The position numbers and the translations under genes are program-made. Shown piece after piece: positions 43,164-55,233 of a stretch of 64,000 bases of DNA. The notes under the pieces are model-generated. The model searched no databases. It had not been told where the DNA came from and worked only from the letters and a program-made list of their open reading frames with translations. Source of the DNA: Zygaena filipendulae (Eukaryota > Arthropoda > Insecta > Lepidoptera > Zygaenidae); the NCBI GenBank assembly GCA_907165275.2, contig OU015663.1, positions 1,810,501-1,874,500 of the forward strand, in the 5' to 3' direction. Within the stretch, counting starts at the first letter, position 1, and every line of letters begins with the position of its first letter.

Positions 43164-43343
43164 ATAAGATAAGATAAACTTTATTTAGCAAGGAAAACGC
43201 GTACACCACACAAAAAAAATTATAATAAATAACAAAAAGCAACATAAAAGGGACTCCACTCAGTTATACAATATGCTGCAACCGTAGCTCGTAGTGGTCA
43301 CGCGCCGATTTTCAGTGGAGCCCCAGCGGTCCGCTTGCGAAAT
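43164..43343 (-). mobile_element. LINE 3'-end fragment, family M copy 1
   Basis: On minus it runs from CGCAAGCGGACCGCTGGGGC through GGCTCCACTGAAAATC and GGAGTCCCTTTTATG to AATAAAGTTTATCTTATCTT, a TTATC-repeat tail. Interrupted at its internal side by MITE-B copy 8; the ATTGTCGG that continues the element lies at 43668. Confidence 0.7.
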
Positions 43344-43667
43344 GGGCATGTTGACTAATTTTTATTTTTTAGTCCGTCTTGTAGATTATTAAAAAATATT
43401 GGACACGTATTTTTTCTTTTTTTACGCAATCAAAAAATAACGGCGATATATTCAGTTGAAATTTCGCGTGACGTCACTATTCTGACAGTTTGTATGGCGG
43501 TTTTGCGGTTAGTGACGTCACGACCCCCTCACCCTAAACTTTAATGCGCTTTATCTCTGTATATTTTAATTTATTTAAAAAAGCAAAAAATACGTGTGTA
43601 TTGTTTTTTTATTTTCTAACTGACGGACTAATTAGAATTTTGATTTTCAATAGTAGTCAACATCCCT
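43344..43667 (+). mobile_element. MITE-B copy 8, inserted in LINE M
   Basis: GGGCATGTTGACTA to CATCCCT, AT at 43342-43343 and 43668-43669. The unfilled LINE-M copy reads GCGAAATTGTCGG at about 44126, giving a 2-bp AT duplication. CREs are intact at 43469-43476 and 43513-43520. Confidence 0.92.
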
Positions 43668-43930
43668 ATTGTCGGCAGCATTGTCGAATACATAATAACA
43701 CCGCTCTAAAATTAACAAAATTGAGTTTTGTTACAAAATATCGAAAAAATAATAATTAAATGAATTTGTATTGAAAATGAATTAACACAGCGTATTACCT
43801 AAATACATAGTTTTAGTATAATAAAATCTATTTATCTATTGTTTATGAATAGCTAATTGCGTGTTTTGTTTCCATTATTTCAGTAGGAAAAATTACTCGA
43901 GATAGAGTCAGTATAGGAGAAGATAATATA

Positions 43931-44137
43931 GATAAGGTAAGATAAGATAAGATACACTTTATTTAGCAAAGTAAACACATACACCATGCAACAACTATTT
44001 AATAATTTGAAGATAAATAAAACTATGTGGTGCAGTGCCTTGCTAAAAGGGACTCCACTCAGCATTTGCTGTGACCGTAGTGGTCCCAGCGCTGATTTTC
44101 AGTGGAGCCCCAGCGTTCCGCCTGCGAAATTGTCGGA
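43931..44137 (-). mobile_element. LINE 3'-end fragment, family M copy 2
   Basis: Same order as copy 1: GCAGGCGGAACGCTGGGGCT, CCACTGAAAATCAGCGCTGG, GAGTGGAGTCCCTTTTAGC, polyadenylation signal AATAAAG, then TTATC repeats. It supplies the empty site for MITE-B copy 8. Confidence 0.7.
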
Positions 44138-44183
44138 GAGTACATATGATATAATTATATATAGGTAGTAGGTACATATTTAA

Positions 44184-44191
44184 TGACGTCA
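44184..44191. promoter_or_regulatory. Isolated CRE-type palindrome TGACGTCA
   Basis: Perfect ATF/CREB palindrome outside any repeat recognised here. It could be chance. Confidence 0.25.
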
Positions 44192-44514
44192 TTCCATTCG
44201 CAATTTCTTTTTTCTTAGTTTCTTTCCTTAATTAATTTCTTTTTACAGATCGTTTGTTGTTTGTGTATAAGTAGGTATAACTAAAGTTTATATAGGTAGG
44301 TACTTTTTGCAAACTTTCCCTCTCATATTTATCATGTCGAACTTTTCTCGTTATTCAACTGGGTAACAGGGACATAGAATAAACATATACTTTTTTTGTT
44401 CATTTTTTCTTTCTTTTACTCGGTTAGATAGATACATAATGTTGGCAATTTTTTGGGCACAACTTCTTCGTATTGCCTACTTCGTTCGTATTTCATTTTG
44501 CTTTGTTGGAATAA
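44192..44514. other. No recognisable feature
   Basis: T-rich spacer. Confidence 0.35.
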
Positions 44515-44726
44515 CTAGCTGTTCCCCGCGGTTTCGCCCGCGTTATGTTAGGAGACACGCGGGAATTTCGAGATAAAAAGTACCTACTCTATGTCCTTCT
44601 CTGTACTCCTGGCAACGTGTACGTAAAATTTGATGGTGATCGATTGAGCCGTTAAGGCGAAAAAGTGTAACAAACAAAGAAATAAAAAAACAAACAATCT
44701 CACTTTCTGATTTATAATAGTAAGGA
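44515..44726 (-). mobile_element. Helitron Hel-A
   Basis: CTAGCTGTTCCCCGCGGTTT after A, GTCCTTCTCTGTACTCCTGG, GATCGATTGAGCCGTTAAGG, end TTATAATAGTAAGGA. Confidence 0.85.
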
Positions 44727-45011
44727 GTCTCAGTGAATACGTGTGTTTTTATAGTACCTAACACCATAAAGATTTTACACAATAAGCAATAGTTTCAATT
44801 AAAGATCTATAGAAATTGAAGCACGAAAATAATTGAATACGTTTTGTAGGTGGTTTCACCACCCGTGAAATTGAATCACTCTGCGTGGGCTGAATGCGGT
44901 TCTATGCCTATTAATTCAATGTGTAACACATAGTTTGAAGTTTTGATAAACTCATAGTTGTAACTTCAAAGTCAATCCACACCTATTCACACGATCGATA
45001 TCTATCTATTA

Positions 45012-45225
45012 CTAGTTGGGCCCCGCGGTTTCACCCGCGTTAATTTCAGAGTTTCCGCGGGAATTCCGGGATAAAAAGTACCCTATGTGTTAATCAGATG
45101 TATAAGCTATATTATTGTAAAGTTTCATTTAATTCATCCAGTAGTTTTTGCGTGAAAGAGTATCAAACATCCACCCATCCATCCATACATTCTTACAAAC
45201 TTTCGCGTTTATAATATTAGTAGGA
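45012..45225 (-). mobile_element. Helitron Hel-A, full length
   Basis: CTAGTTGGGCCCCGCGGTTT after A, hairpin GCGGGAATTCCGGG, TAGTTTTTGCGTGAAAGAGT, (ATCC)n, end TATAATATTAGTAGGA. Same subtype as 26128 and 32470. Confidence 0.9.
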
Positions 45226-45651
45226 ACTACCTTGCCTAAACAACGTCTCGCTCGTGATTCTAAGAACATTACGTGTGACTAAATTTTGTTTGTCTAGGTA
45301 CTATTGCAGACAGTGAGATTGATATTTCACGTTGCCAAAAATAAGATCGAGTGGCTGGATATACATATGTACGCCTTTGCCATAAAAAAGGTGTGTAATA
45401 AACAAAAACTAATAAAACATCCCATGGGAACGTCCCAATAGAGCAGGTTTTACGATATTTTGCACATAGCTTTTGCGTTGACACCGCTCAAGTATATGTG
45501 ATGGCACTTTTATAACATTCTCAGGTAAGCACTTTTATGATTTGTTTCCCTTTTTTTATGATTTTTTTTTGGGGTTGGGAAAGGCGTTAAATGGAATTCC
45601 TATTGATACTTGTATGGAGATGTTATTTTTCGATACCTCAATTATTTTCAA
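45226..45651. other. No recognisable feature
   Basis: Unique-looking DNA. The 71-codon minus frame has no recognised domain. Confidence 0.35.
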
Positions 45652-45856
45652 CTAGCTGTGTTCCCAGCGGTTTCGCCCGCGTTAATTTCAGAGTTTCCGC
45701 AGGAATTCCGGATTACAGTATAGCCTATGTTACTCAGGATAATGTAGCTTTCGATTGATGAAAAAATTTTTGAAATCGGTCCGGTAGTTCTTGAGTTAAA
45801 TCGTTTCAAACAAACAAATAAAAATCATATATTTTCTCTTTATATTTATTAGTATG
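45652..45856 (-). mobile_element. Helitron Hel-D, near full length
   Basis: CTAGCTGTGTTCCCAGCGG after A, TATAGCCTATGTTACTCAGG, GAAATCGGTCCGGTAGTTCT, end TTATTAGTATGCC. Confidence 0.85.
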
Positions 45857-46012
45857 CCTAGATAGATGTTCTTGCGTTGGTGGGCTAGGAACGATGATGA
45901 TTTCAGTTGCCGTTAGAGGTGACGATAAGATGAGCTGGATCAGTTTCTGTGTGTCGAAGGTTAGCTAAATCTAAGTGTTTAGCTAACCGATTAAAAAATG
46001 TATTACTTATGA

Positions 46013-46176
46013 CTACCTGTACCCCGCTGTTTCACCCGTGGGAATTCCGGGATAAAAAGTATCCTTTGTCCTTCTTTGTACCGTGCGAAATTTCATGATG
46101 ATTGGTTGAGCCGTTAAGGCGCGAAAGCGTAACAAACAAACACATAAACTTACTTTCAAATTTATAATTTTAGTAT
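46013..46176 (-). mobile_element. Helitron Hel-A, shortened 3' module
   Basis: CTACCTGTACCCCGCTGTTT, only one hairpin (CCCGTGGGAATTCCGGGA), CATGATGATTGGTTGAGCCG, end TTTATAATTTTAGTATC. Confidence 0.75.
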
Positions 46177-46497
46177 CTACTGGGACATGCGCTGCTCAAA
46201 CTATCAGACAGCAGCCTTTAGTGATGTTGAACAAGCAACAGGCTCTCGCAAACTTTTTCATTATAATATGTACCTATATACCTACATTACAAAACGTACA
46301 CATCAGATACGTTTTAATGTTAACTTTTCCAAAATGGTTGACAAGCTAGGCGTTTGACCACCGCCCTGGGTTCCTGATTGGCGCTACCACTTGGCTATGG
46401 GTTCCTCACGATGTTATCCTTCGCTAACAGCCCAACGTCATTGTCGGTATTTGATCCTATACGCTTTGCGGCGTGCGCACGAACCCAGTAACCACTT
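46177..46497. other. No recognisable feature
   Basis: Unique-looking DNA with a GC-richer part at 46340-46490. Confidence 0.35.
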
Positions 46498-46798
46498 AGG
46501 GATGTGGACTACTTTTGAAAATCAAATTTCTAATTAGTCCGTCAGTTAGAAAATAAAAAACAATAAAGACACGTGTTTTTTGCTTTTTCAAATAAATTAA
46601 AATATACAGAGATAAAGCGCATTATAGTTTAGGGTGAGGGGGTCGTGACGTCACTAACCGCTAAAAACGCCATACAAACTGTCAGAGTAGTGATGTCACG
46701 CGAAATTTCAACTCAATTTATATCGCCGTTATTTTTTGATTACGTAAAAAAGAAAAAATACGTGTCCAATATTTTTTAATAATCTACAAGACGGACTA
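46498..46798 (-). mobile_element. MITE-B copy 9, right end truncated
   Basis: AGGGATGTGGACTAC at left (flank TT, not AT). It stops at GACGGACTA without the last 20 bp. First CRE intact (46646-46653), second mutated to TGATGTCA. Confidence 0.85.
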
Positions 46799-46851
46799 TT
46801 TGATATTTGATACGAAAAAAAAATGTGAGTTTCGTGGAAAACTTGGTTAGA

Positions 46852-47039
46852 ACGAAGTTTTTTCCATATTAAACTGAATCCGTTATGCGTGAAAAGAGGC
46901 AAATTTACAAAAAAAAAATCATTTGGAAAAAAAATGACAGTTGCTTTGTTTTTCCGTCGAGCAGCTGTATGACGCCGTGATGGAAATGAATTTTTACTCC
47001 CATCCGTACCGTGCGATAAAGAACTTCGTTCTAAAAACG
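46852..47039 (-). repeat. P-family repeat, fullest copy
   Basis: TTAGAACGAAGTTTTTTCC at left and AAAGAACTTCGTTCTAAAAA at right form terminal inverted repeats. The interior includes TATGACGCCGTGATGG. Related pieces are at 7984 and 33795. Confidence 0.6.
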
Positions 47040-48084
47040 TATAAAATAATGTCTCGCCCACTTTGAGCAGTCAAAACGAAATTTTCTCAAAACCATTATC
47101 GTATATTTTTCGTTTAACAACAAAAACCATACATTACCCGTATACTTAAAGTTTATTCGTGACCTATAACCTTCTGAATTTCATTTGTGCCCGCACGCAA
47201 AATTTCACTCTAATCTCGTGATGATAAAGTCTATATTTATATGCATTTGAAAAACTGTTTGACGCTTGCAAAATATTTCACATGGAGTTAGAATATGCGT
47301 AGAATTTCATGATACGAGGATTTTTTTCAAACGAAATTGCGTTTTAGTCCGCATGTTTGAAGGTTGATTATGAATTGTCATTGTGCGAAGGGTGGCAGAA
47401 ATTATCCTATAATCTTCGAGTCAGCGTCCTTGATGCCCGCAAACTCCTCAAAGTGCTATCTGGAAGGCTTAGAGTTAAATGGTATGAAGAGTTTTTCATC
47501 GCGCAAGAGTAGGTCGGAAGCGTGAAGATTGTTAATAGATTCTGCAGCCTTCGGTGTAGGTATATACTCTGATTCTGGTCCGATTTTTACAAACTTTTGG
47601 GGCATAGATTCATTTATTTAACATTCTCAAATTCGAAATTACATTAAACTATAACATCTCCAAGGATAACGTGATCGTCGAAAAGGTAAATGTCAGTATG
47701 ATGTCACAAAATAAAATCATAAAAATACGTGTAAGTAGGTATAAGTCTCACTTCAAAAATATTAAAAAAAAAACGCAAGGAATTTTAGACTTAGTACATG
47801 ACAGACAAGTCATTTTATTTTTAATTATCAATCACCATCATATTAATGTCATCATTAATCAGTAGTTCTATTGTTTTTTTTTTTTTATTTAATCAATTGA
47901 AGAATAATATTTCACTATTTAAAAAAACAAACAAAAAGTATCCACACACCCTTTCATAAAGAATATAAATTAAGCTGACTCATTGCGTCTTAATTAATTT
48001 GATCATCAAAACTAGAGGGGTCATACAGCTGATCTTAATCGATCGATAGAAAGGTCTTATAATGAATATATCGATTATCGCATA
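47040..48084. other. No recognisable feature
   Basis: AT-rich DNA with a poly(T) run near 47871-47887. No gene evidence. Confidence 0.4.
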
Positions 48085-48320
48085 CTAGCTGTCCCGGGCG
48101 GTTTTTATCCGCGATAATTTCGAAATTCCCGCGGAATTGTTCCATACAAACTTTGCAACCCCTTTTCATCCCCTTAGGGGTTGAATTTTAAAAAATCTTA
48201 TCAGATGCCTACATCATACAAAGAACACACCCTCCAAGTTTTAGGTCTCTACAATCAGTTGTTAAGGCTGTGCGTTGATCCATCAGTCATTTAGGACAAA
48301 GCATTTTATATGTATAGAAT
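48085..48320 (-). mobile_element. Helitron Hel-E
   Basis: CTAGCTGTCCCGGGCGG after A. A distinctive body includes CCCCTTTTCATCCCCTTAGG, AGAACACACCCTCCAAGTTT and GTGCGTTGATCCATCAGTCA. It matches 53460-53710 in the opposite orientation. The far end is not certain. Confidence 0.75.
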
Positions 48321-48980
48321 ATGCTGCCTTAATTTGTAAAATTACTGGCCACTTTTTTATTAAAAAACAAAACAAGTGGAAACCATTTTAAATTTAATAC
48401 ATTTGTTCAAAGATGGAACTCGCCATCAACATTTGCGGGCAACTGGCGTGACGTGTCCGTTTCCGTTTAGAGCGGACGGATGAAAACCGGTGTGGGGTTG
48501 ATATTTTTGAAATTCAAATGCGATTCCTAGAATTTCTTGGCATTCGCTACTAAAGAGGAGCGCTGAAGATGTGCGGTTTTAAAGTTTGTTTGTCAATTCC
48601 TTCGGGATTTTGAAGTGGTCGGAAGTTTTCATAAACACATTTATTTGATTTATAAGACGAGAGGTGGAACGCCAGCCAGGTTTATTTACATAACGAGTTG
48701 TGTTACAGATGCCGACTCCATTTAAGTTTTTCCCCACTTCCTTCGCTTCATTCCGCCATTTTAATAGCTATACTTAAAGTAAGATATTTTGCACCATTTA
48801 TAGGTACTTTTGGAGGAACTTTTTTATAGGAGTATAATATTGTATTTATTTACCTCTGTCTCTTTATTTATCTACACATGAACAAGACGTAACCCCTGAA
48901 TTGGAGTCAGCTTGCCAACATAACATTTCTCGAATCATAGTCTAGTACTTTCGAAATAAAGTTAAGTTAATTATTAATAA
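48321..48980. other. No recognisable feature
   Basis: Unique-looking DNA. Confidence 0.35.
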
Positions 48981-49151
48981 CTAGCTGTGCCCCACGGTTT
49001 CACCCACGGTAATTTCAGAATCCCCGCGGAAATTCCGGGATAAAAAGTACCCTATGTCCTTCTCTGTATAATTTCATCCAAATCCGTTCAGCCGTTATTG
49101 CGTGATCGGGTAACAAACATCCACACTTTCACATTTATAATATTAGTAGGA
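48981..49151 (-). mobile_element. Helitron Hel-A, full length
   Basis: CTAGCTGTGCCCCACGGTTT after A, CATCCAAATCCGTTCAGCCG, end TATAATATTAGTAGGA before T. Clean A^T insertion. Confidence 0.9.
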
Positions 49152-50547
49152 TTATGATCAAGTTTTTTATGTCTTTTCGGCTCAGCGCTCCCTTTCCGAG
49201 TATCACTGTAGACGTACTTACAGCAAATTAAACAAGTTACGTAAACTATGCAACAGCCAACATTTCATTTCAAAGCAATCAATCACATCCACAGCATGAA
49301 TAGGTGTTTCAATACCAGCGTTTCCGCTTGCATAAAACATGTTTCATTCATAAATCCGACCTACATACCTACTGCGTGAGCACACTCATCCCGGCAGGAG
49401 TGGGCTTTCGTAATAAAAAGCGTACACTGTGTTACACAGTGCGAGTGTGTCGTTTAATATAGCTTAATGGATGTGAGAAAGTGCTGGGGTGATGGAAAAC
49501 AAATGCCTACGGTTGAGGCGGCGGCGCTCTCGGTGTGGCCACGGAACGGCAATATGGCGGTGGAAGCGTGCAGTTCGATTGCGTGTGATGTGACGTCATC
49601 TTTTTTAAAAGGTTTGCAAATGTTACCGCTGTATTTTTTCTGTAGATTTGACAGGTCACAAGTCATACTGTGTTAGATAATCAACTAATTAGGTAAGCCG
49701 GTAACTACATATAAAAGAACTTTTTGGCATTGAGTCGCCGTTCTAAAAACGATGTAAGAATATATTTCAATTTAAAACAGAAGCGTTTAAGTTTCATATC
49801 TATCGTGGTTTGAATAAATAAACAAATAATCATACATATTACAAATGAATTAAATATTTAATATGGGCGTTTTATATTAGTACTATTTATAAATACGAGT
49901 AAACACACACGAGTAAAAACACATACTTAAAGTGTAATTTCATGCTATCGCTACACACGTCGAAGTGCCTTAATTGCTATTTATTATCGAAATAATAAAT
50001 TCTGATTTCCGAGCAAGTGATGTAAAAAAATAATTAATTACAAAACGCTTGTTTCGTTGCCCCGACACAAGAAAGCTCGAACGTTATGCCCCCGACGCTC
50101 CTTATAACGATCTGCGTTGAAAATATCTCTTTGTGATGAAAGCCTAGCGCCTGTTCTATAGCACCGTCTTTGTCGTAACACCCGCGTTAAACAAAGATGC
50201 CTGTATTAGTTCGCAGCTTGCTTGACTCCGTTGTTTTTTTTTTTTCTTTCTCCGTTTATCAAAGAAACGTGAAAACTATATTGAAATATCTGAGTGAGAA
50301 CGTTTTATGTAGTTTTAAGTTTTCATCTGATGAAGCGATAGATGGCGTTCGATATACCCAGGATGGAGTTACTAACAGACTCTATAATATTATTGATAGA
50401 TTTTGTTAGGTATAAGGATACTAAAAGCAAGGAAACCTATATATGAAAACTAATATAATGACAAATTTCATTATTAAAATTTTATTTATTGCATTAAATT
50501 TTGTTGAAAAATGAAGTTTGCTGCGGTTTCTCCAGATTTATTTTATA
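49152..50547. other. No recognised gene; a GC-richer patch
   Basis: At 49465-49600 the sequence is GC-rich (GAGGCGGCGGCGCTCTCGG) with overlapping 70- and 69-codon frames on opposite strands and no known domain. It could be a small regulatory island. Confidence 0.25.
49591..49598. promoter_or_regulatory. Isolated CRE-type palindrome TGACGTCA
   Basis: Perfect site at the edge of the GC-richer patch and outside recognised repeats; an ATGGCGG string lies 45 bp upstream. Function not shown. Confidence 0.3.
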
Positions 50548-50912
50548 TACAACGTGATAATGAATTAACTGAAAACTAGAAAGTAGTTCGCTCAGAATCA
50601 ACTAGCAAATCGATCGCACTATGTTTTAATATAGGTTATATTTTTTTCATTTTTACTTGTCCATGTCTAAATTATTTATAATATTTGTATTATAAATAAT
50701 TACGTACGGCGTACGCCGCCCACAGCAAAAAAAAGGCGCGGGCGGGCGGGCGCTTGGAATTTCGTAGATAGGTCACCTCCAAACTAATGTTCAATAACTT
50801 TTAAGGATACACAAATATATTTTGTATAGATAAAATATATTTTAATCATATTAATGTTTATTTTTTTAAATGGGGTGTATCAGCTTTTCAGTTAATTCAT
50901 TAAAACGTTGTA
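50548..50912 (-). mobile_element. MITE-I copy 2
   Basis: TACAACGTGATAATGAATTA at left, TAATTCATTAAAACGTTGTA at right (about 30-bp imperfect inverted repeats including AACTGAAAA / TTTTCAGTT). TA on both sides. It contains a GC-rich patch (GGCGCGGGCGGGCGGGCGC). Confidence 0.75.
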
Positions 50913-51071
50913 TACAACCTACATATACCTATGTTATGGACTAACTTGGAATTTTGACAAAAAGTTGAATTTCCATCCGAGAGAGGAAGGGAAAATCGAA
51001 TATTACAAATTATAAGTCAATTTAATATCATACACAGCGAAGCGTAGCTGGGTAATAGCAGCTATATTATA

Positions 51072-51305
51072 CTAACTGTGTCCCGCAGTTTCACCCGCGT
51101 GAGTTTCGGAATTCCCGCAGGAACTCCAAAGTGAAATTTTGTCCAATAAATAAAAATTTTTAGAAAAGGCTACTCATCATCCAAGACTATAAAAAATAGC
51201 CGATGATCTATTCTCAGACCTACTAAATAAATATACATAAAAAATTTCATTAAAATCGTGCTATCGGAGGAGTTCGATAACAAACACTTTGACACGAGAT
51301 TTTCA
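51072..51305 (-). mobile_element. Helitron Hel-D-like
   Basis: CTAACTGTGTCCCGCAGTTT, TTCACCCGCGTGAGTTTCGG, a long body, and TTCATTAAAATCGTGCTATC before a decayed 5' end. Confidence 0.65.
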
Positions 51306-51609
51306 TATATTCGATTAAGCTTTTACTCTCATGTTGTTCAACCAAAGATTGTATGACAGGATAATTTTAATTTGTGTCAGTGGCAACCCTTAAAATGTTA
51401 TAATTAAATTTGGTGAACCCCAATCGAGGCTCTTCTGTCCGTGACCTCCGTTACAAGCTGAACGTTAATTTTGCTTGACTTGATTTTATGTGTTAAAAGT
51501 TTTCCTAGGTAACTTCGTGTTTATAGGTAGATAGGTACTCGTATATCTACCTACAGTGAGTAAACAAACTCAGCGTCAAAATCAGAAGTGTTTTATGATT
51601 ATTATGAAA

Positions 51610-51964
51610 TAGTACATTGTTATCCTAGGGGTGAAAGTAACTTATTTACTACTTAACTTATTTACTAAATAAGTCTTTCTCCCGAAGATAACACTGTGCT
51701 TTTCATTACGAATGCAAGGAAAGTCAAAATAAAAATAGGAATTAGCCAAAGAAAAAAATGAGTGAATTTTATTTTACATAAATCAACCATTAGGTGTGCT
51801 ACTGGCCAGTAAGTATGCCCCCTATGACATAAAAAAAAAAACTTGAGTTTCTGCAGTATCTAGCTGTCAGTTGAAAGCGATTCTCCCTAGGGCTGAAAAG
51901 TGTTACTTTCAACCCGCTTCTCAGGCAACTTCAGACCTACTTTCCGAGTATGAGTAATGAAAAA
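51610..51964 (+). repeat. E-family repeat copy 3
   Basis: Nearly identical to 22341-22700, including the captured LINE-F tail at 51787-51841 (A11 here). The fold-back centre differs: TAACTTATTTACTACTTAAC replaces the CCTCGATCTATTGG segment. Confidence 0.75.
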
Positions 51965-52127
51965 TCTATTTAAAATAATGTTATAAAGGGGAAATTTTTT
52001 ATTTTTTGTTTGTTACATTTAACTCAGTGTCTGTTTGTAATTCCAAAATAACATCAGCTTTTCACTAAATGCATATGAAAGTATTTGCGGTACGTACCTA
52101 CCTACCTACCAACCCCTTTTTGTCTGT

Positions 52128-52190
52128 CTTTCTGGCAGATAGCTGATGCTCTGAAATTAACGCGGGTGGAACCGCGGGGAACAGTTATCC
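52128..52190 (+). mobile_element. Helitron 3'-end fragment
   Basis: GGCAGATAGCTGATGCTCTG then AATTAACGCGGGTGGAACCG and GGGAACAGTTAT (mutated terminus). Confidence 0.5.
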
Positions 52191-52239
52191 CTGTAATAGC
52201 TCATTTTAAATTTGATGCATGTATTAATTTTAAGAAATT

Positions 52240-52275
52240 TTGTGATGCCAAATAAAGTTATGTCTATGTATATGT
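52240..52275 (+). mobile_element. LINE 3' tail, family N copy 1
   Basis: ATTTTGTGATGCCAAATAAA then a TATGTC-type tail. The inverse match is at 56973. Confidence 0.45.
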
Positions 52276-52280
52276 CTAAT

Positions 52281-53459
52281 AAAAGTGTTATCTTTTACCG
52301 CTTCCCAGGAATTGGATGATATTTTACGACTAAATTAGTAGAAGGATAGGTACGTGTTTGTGACGTAGACACGTTGCTAACCGCAGTGTTATGTTTCGGT
52401 TAATCTAAATCGCCATAATTACACGTCGACCATAATTACACGCGTTTAGCTAGAATATTATGAATATAATATTTAATCATTCTAATTACTACAAGCTTTT
52501 GATATAGGCGCTACGCGTTTTTGGCGGAAATGGCGGGAATCAAAGATTCCGTCATATAATATTATTTTAGTTTTGATAAAAAATTTATTGTGATTTGTGG
52601 TGCTGTATTGGAAAATATGTTTTTTATGTGCTCAAGATCCAAGAGCTCCGAAAAAGTTCTAGCAATCTATAGTACCATGGCTTGTAGTTTCAAACCATAC
52701 AACGATACTAAATATATTATAAGGTTTACATATATTATCTAATTTCAACTGGCTAAATACATTATTGTGGTTAAAGTCTATAAAAAGAATAAAAAAAAAA
52801 AAGAATCTTTCAAAATCAATACCAATTTTTTTTTGGTAAAGTTTACCGCTTTCGGGGAAGGCAAAGGAAACTTAGTCCATGCAGCCAATCAATACCATCT
52901 ATATTTAAATTACAAAGAAGAAAAGTTTGTTTATACATGTTTGGAGGGAGGTAATATCTGAACAAACTACAGAATCGGTTCTAGAAATTCTTTCACTTTT
53001 TTTTTAATTTGTCAGTAGGTACTTAGGTACCTAAAGCCATTATGAAAATAAAAATATCGCTATACCTGGAAATGCTTTTGAGCAACAACAATTACATAAC
53101 CGAATACGACAGGTCGTTATTATCTTTTATGAATATTACTCTGCTAATGACATTTTCTAATGACAGAGCACCCCCACGGGCCTCTGAGTAATGGTGTTTA
53201 TCTCCAAATAATAATTAATTATTTATCGTTGATGGAACTCTAACTATAATAAGTAATATTATTTGCATTAATCCCACGCCGCGGTTCGACTTGGTCTGTG
53301 ATTTGAATATTTTTATATATTTTTTTTGCGTATTAAATTTAGAACGATGCGATTGGGTAAAATTAAGTCATGTAGGTACTTTTTGAATCTGTGCAGGGAC
53401 ATCCTATAATAGAACAGGAGCATAATGGATGCCCTAGAGAGGTTATATTATACGTATTA
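52281..53459. other. No recognisable feature
   Basis: AT-rich. A 64-codon Lys-rich frame at 52767 starts in an A-run and is judged chance. Confidence 0.4.
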
Positions 53460-53710
53460 TGATGGAATCCTTAACATATAAAATGCTTTGTCCTGAATGA
53501 CTGATGGATCAACGCACAGCCTAAACCGCTGACCGTAGAGACCTGAAACTCGGCGGGTGTGTTCTTTGTACGACGTGCCTATCCGATAAGAGAGGATTTT
53601 TGAAAATTCAACCCCTAAGGGAATGAAAAGGGGTTGCAAAGTTTGTATGGAACAATTCCGCGGGAACTTCGAAATTATCGCGGGTGAAACCGCGCGGGAC
53701 ATGCAGCTAG
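53460..53710 (+). mobile_element. Helitron Hel-E
   Basis: AAAATGCTTTGTCCTGAATG, GACTGATGGATCAACGCACA, CTAAGGGAATGAAAAGGGG, then hairpin GGTGAAACCGCGCGGG and CATGCAGCTAG before T. Confidence 0.8.
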
Positions 53711-53830
53711 TTATTTTATAAATGCGATAGTGAATTTGTTTGTTTGTTACGCTTTCACGTCTTAACGGCTCACCCGACTATCATGAAATTTTGCATACAT
53801 GTTTCAAGGGATACACGTTATCAGGGGTAC
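53711..53830 (+). mobile_element. Helitron Hel-A, 5' half abutting Hel-E
   Basis: TTATTTTATAAATGCGATAG, GTTACGCTTTCACGTCTTAA, CATGAAATTTTGCATACATG. The 3' module is missing. Head-to-tail junction with the preceding element. Confidence 0.6.
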
Positions 53831-53947
53831 ACGCTGCGTGGGCACGCAGCGTACGAAACGGAAGCTCTCGCAATAATTTTCATTATTCCCGTTTTTGGGA
53901 CATTTTTCTCTGATGCTCCGCTTCTATTGGTCGTAGTGCGATTTTAA

Positions 53948-54116
53948 AGTCAAAGTCAAATCCTTTATTCAAATTTGGCCCATAATGTGGCTTTTTTTGA
54001 CGTCAATATAATTACAGTTGTTATGACATCACCCATCCACCCTTCACAGCTTCCTAGTGCTATGGCTGAAGAGAAGAGCTGCGCAACAAACTCTTCAGCA
54101 GCACGCTGTCAGTTTA
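53948..54116 (-). mobile_element. LINE 3'-end fragment with TTTGAC tail
   Basis: On minus: GTGCTGCTGAAGAGTTTGTT, GCGCAGCTCTTCTCTTCAGC, then GAATAAAGGATTTGACTTTG. Common lepidopteran LINE end from memory. Confidence 0.6.
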
Positions 54117-54120
54117 GAGT

Positions 54121-54818
54121 TACAATATAGATAAGTATATAGCTATAATATAGGTAATTATAATTATTTATATAGCCTATACCTATATAGCCTTTTTGTG
54201 ATAAATGAACTACCGGACACAAAAAAGAATTTCTCAATTCGAACTTAGTATTTCCTGAGATTAGTCGAGTACTTACAATTTTATTTAAGATGGCCAACAA
54301 ACCGCCACGTGTGACGGAAGCCAATCCGTCATCCGGTTCATTATTTCCTCGCACCAAGGAGACGTTGAACGATGATCCGCGGCGAGAATTACGGAAGAAA
54401 AATGATATGTGTAGCTCTCATATCCGCGCGATAATATGTTGTGAGTCAGCGGTGGGACGGGCCCTGAATGCGCGGAGTGGGCTAAGGAGCTTACACCTAA
54501 TGAGTTTCTAGCCCCCGATGGTTTGCGGCGGTGACTTTTCGCTGCTTTATTATCATTGGGTCGGTGTGGTTTACGTTCATAAACAGCTACGCTTCATGCC
54601 AGTTGCGACGTCGTAAAAGAACTGCGATCTAGGTGGGATGTGCCTACTTACACACTTGTTTATACGCCGCCGATACAGGGTGTAGCTTTAAATGAGTCAA
54701 TCCAATTGAGGGAAGAAAGCCCTCGATCCTAATTCACGAATACATCTCTGCACTTAAACACACAGCAGATAAACTCAAAAACATGATTTAATTTTTTTTT
54801 TCACTTACAAGAAACTGC
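54121..54818. other. No recognised gene; weak ORF
   Basis: A 73-codon plus frame at 54290-54511 begins in a fair initiation context (AAGATGGCC) with GTGAGT near 54437 as a possible donor. The protein shows no recognised domain. Confidence 0.2.
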
Positions 54819-55103
54819 AGGGGTCCGTCTGTCTTCTGTTTGCAATAAAATCAAAAATGACTGAACGGATTTTTATGCGGTTTTCACCAATAAATAGTGA
54901 TTCATTCTCATGGTTCAGGGATATAAATTGTCAAGGTTTTTTTTTTCGTAAATTGGTTGAAATACAACGATAATTTGAGGATGTCGGAAAATGTCAAGCC
55001 GCCTACGTTTTCAGGGGTACAGAAAAGACACAGGGTAATTTTATTTCGGAATTCCTGCGGGAACTCCGAAATTAACGCGGGTGAAACCGCGTGGGACAGC
55101 TAG
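54819..55103 (+). mobile_element. Helitron Hel-C joined to a Hel-A 3' module
   Basis: GGGTCCGTCTGTCTTCTG, TTTTATGCGGTTTTCACCAA (Hel-C body), then from about 55008 ACGTTTTCAGGGGTACAGAA to GGGACAGCTAG. The two-part structure suggests nested or recombined copies. Confidence 0.6.
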
Positions 55104-55233
55104 CGCAGCATAAAGTGAGAGAGATTGTACCTACTATTAATTTATTCAAAATGTAATGAGGGTTGTAATAGGTAATTGGGTCAATACAATTTAAACTGAA
55201 ATCTTTTTCCAATAGATAGCCCGAGGTATACTT

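Noticed and set aside
43931..43960. Cluster of GATA-factor sites (GATAAG repeats)
   Set aside because: They are the microsatellite tail of a LINE 3' end, also seen at 43164.
54290..54511. First coding exon with a good start context
   Set aside because: No recognised protein, and the GTGAGT donor is an isolated match; kept only as a weak note.
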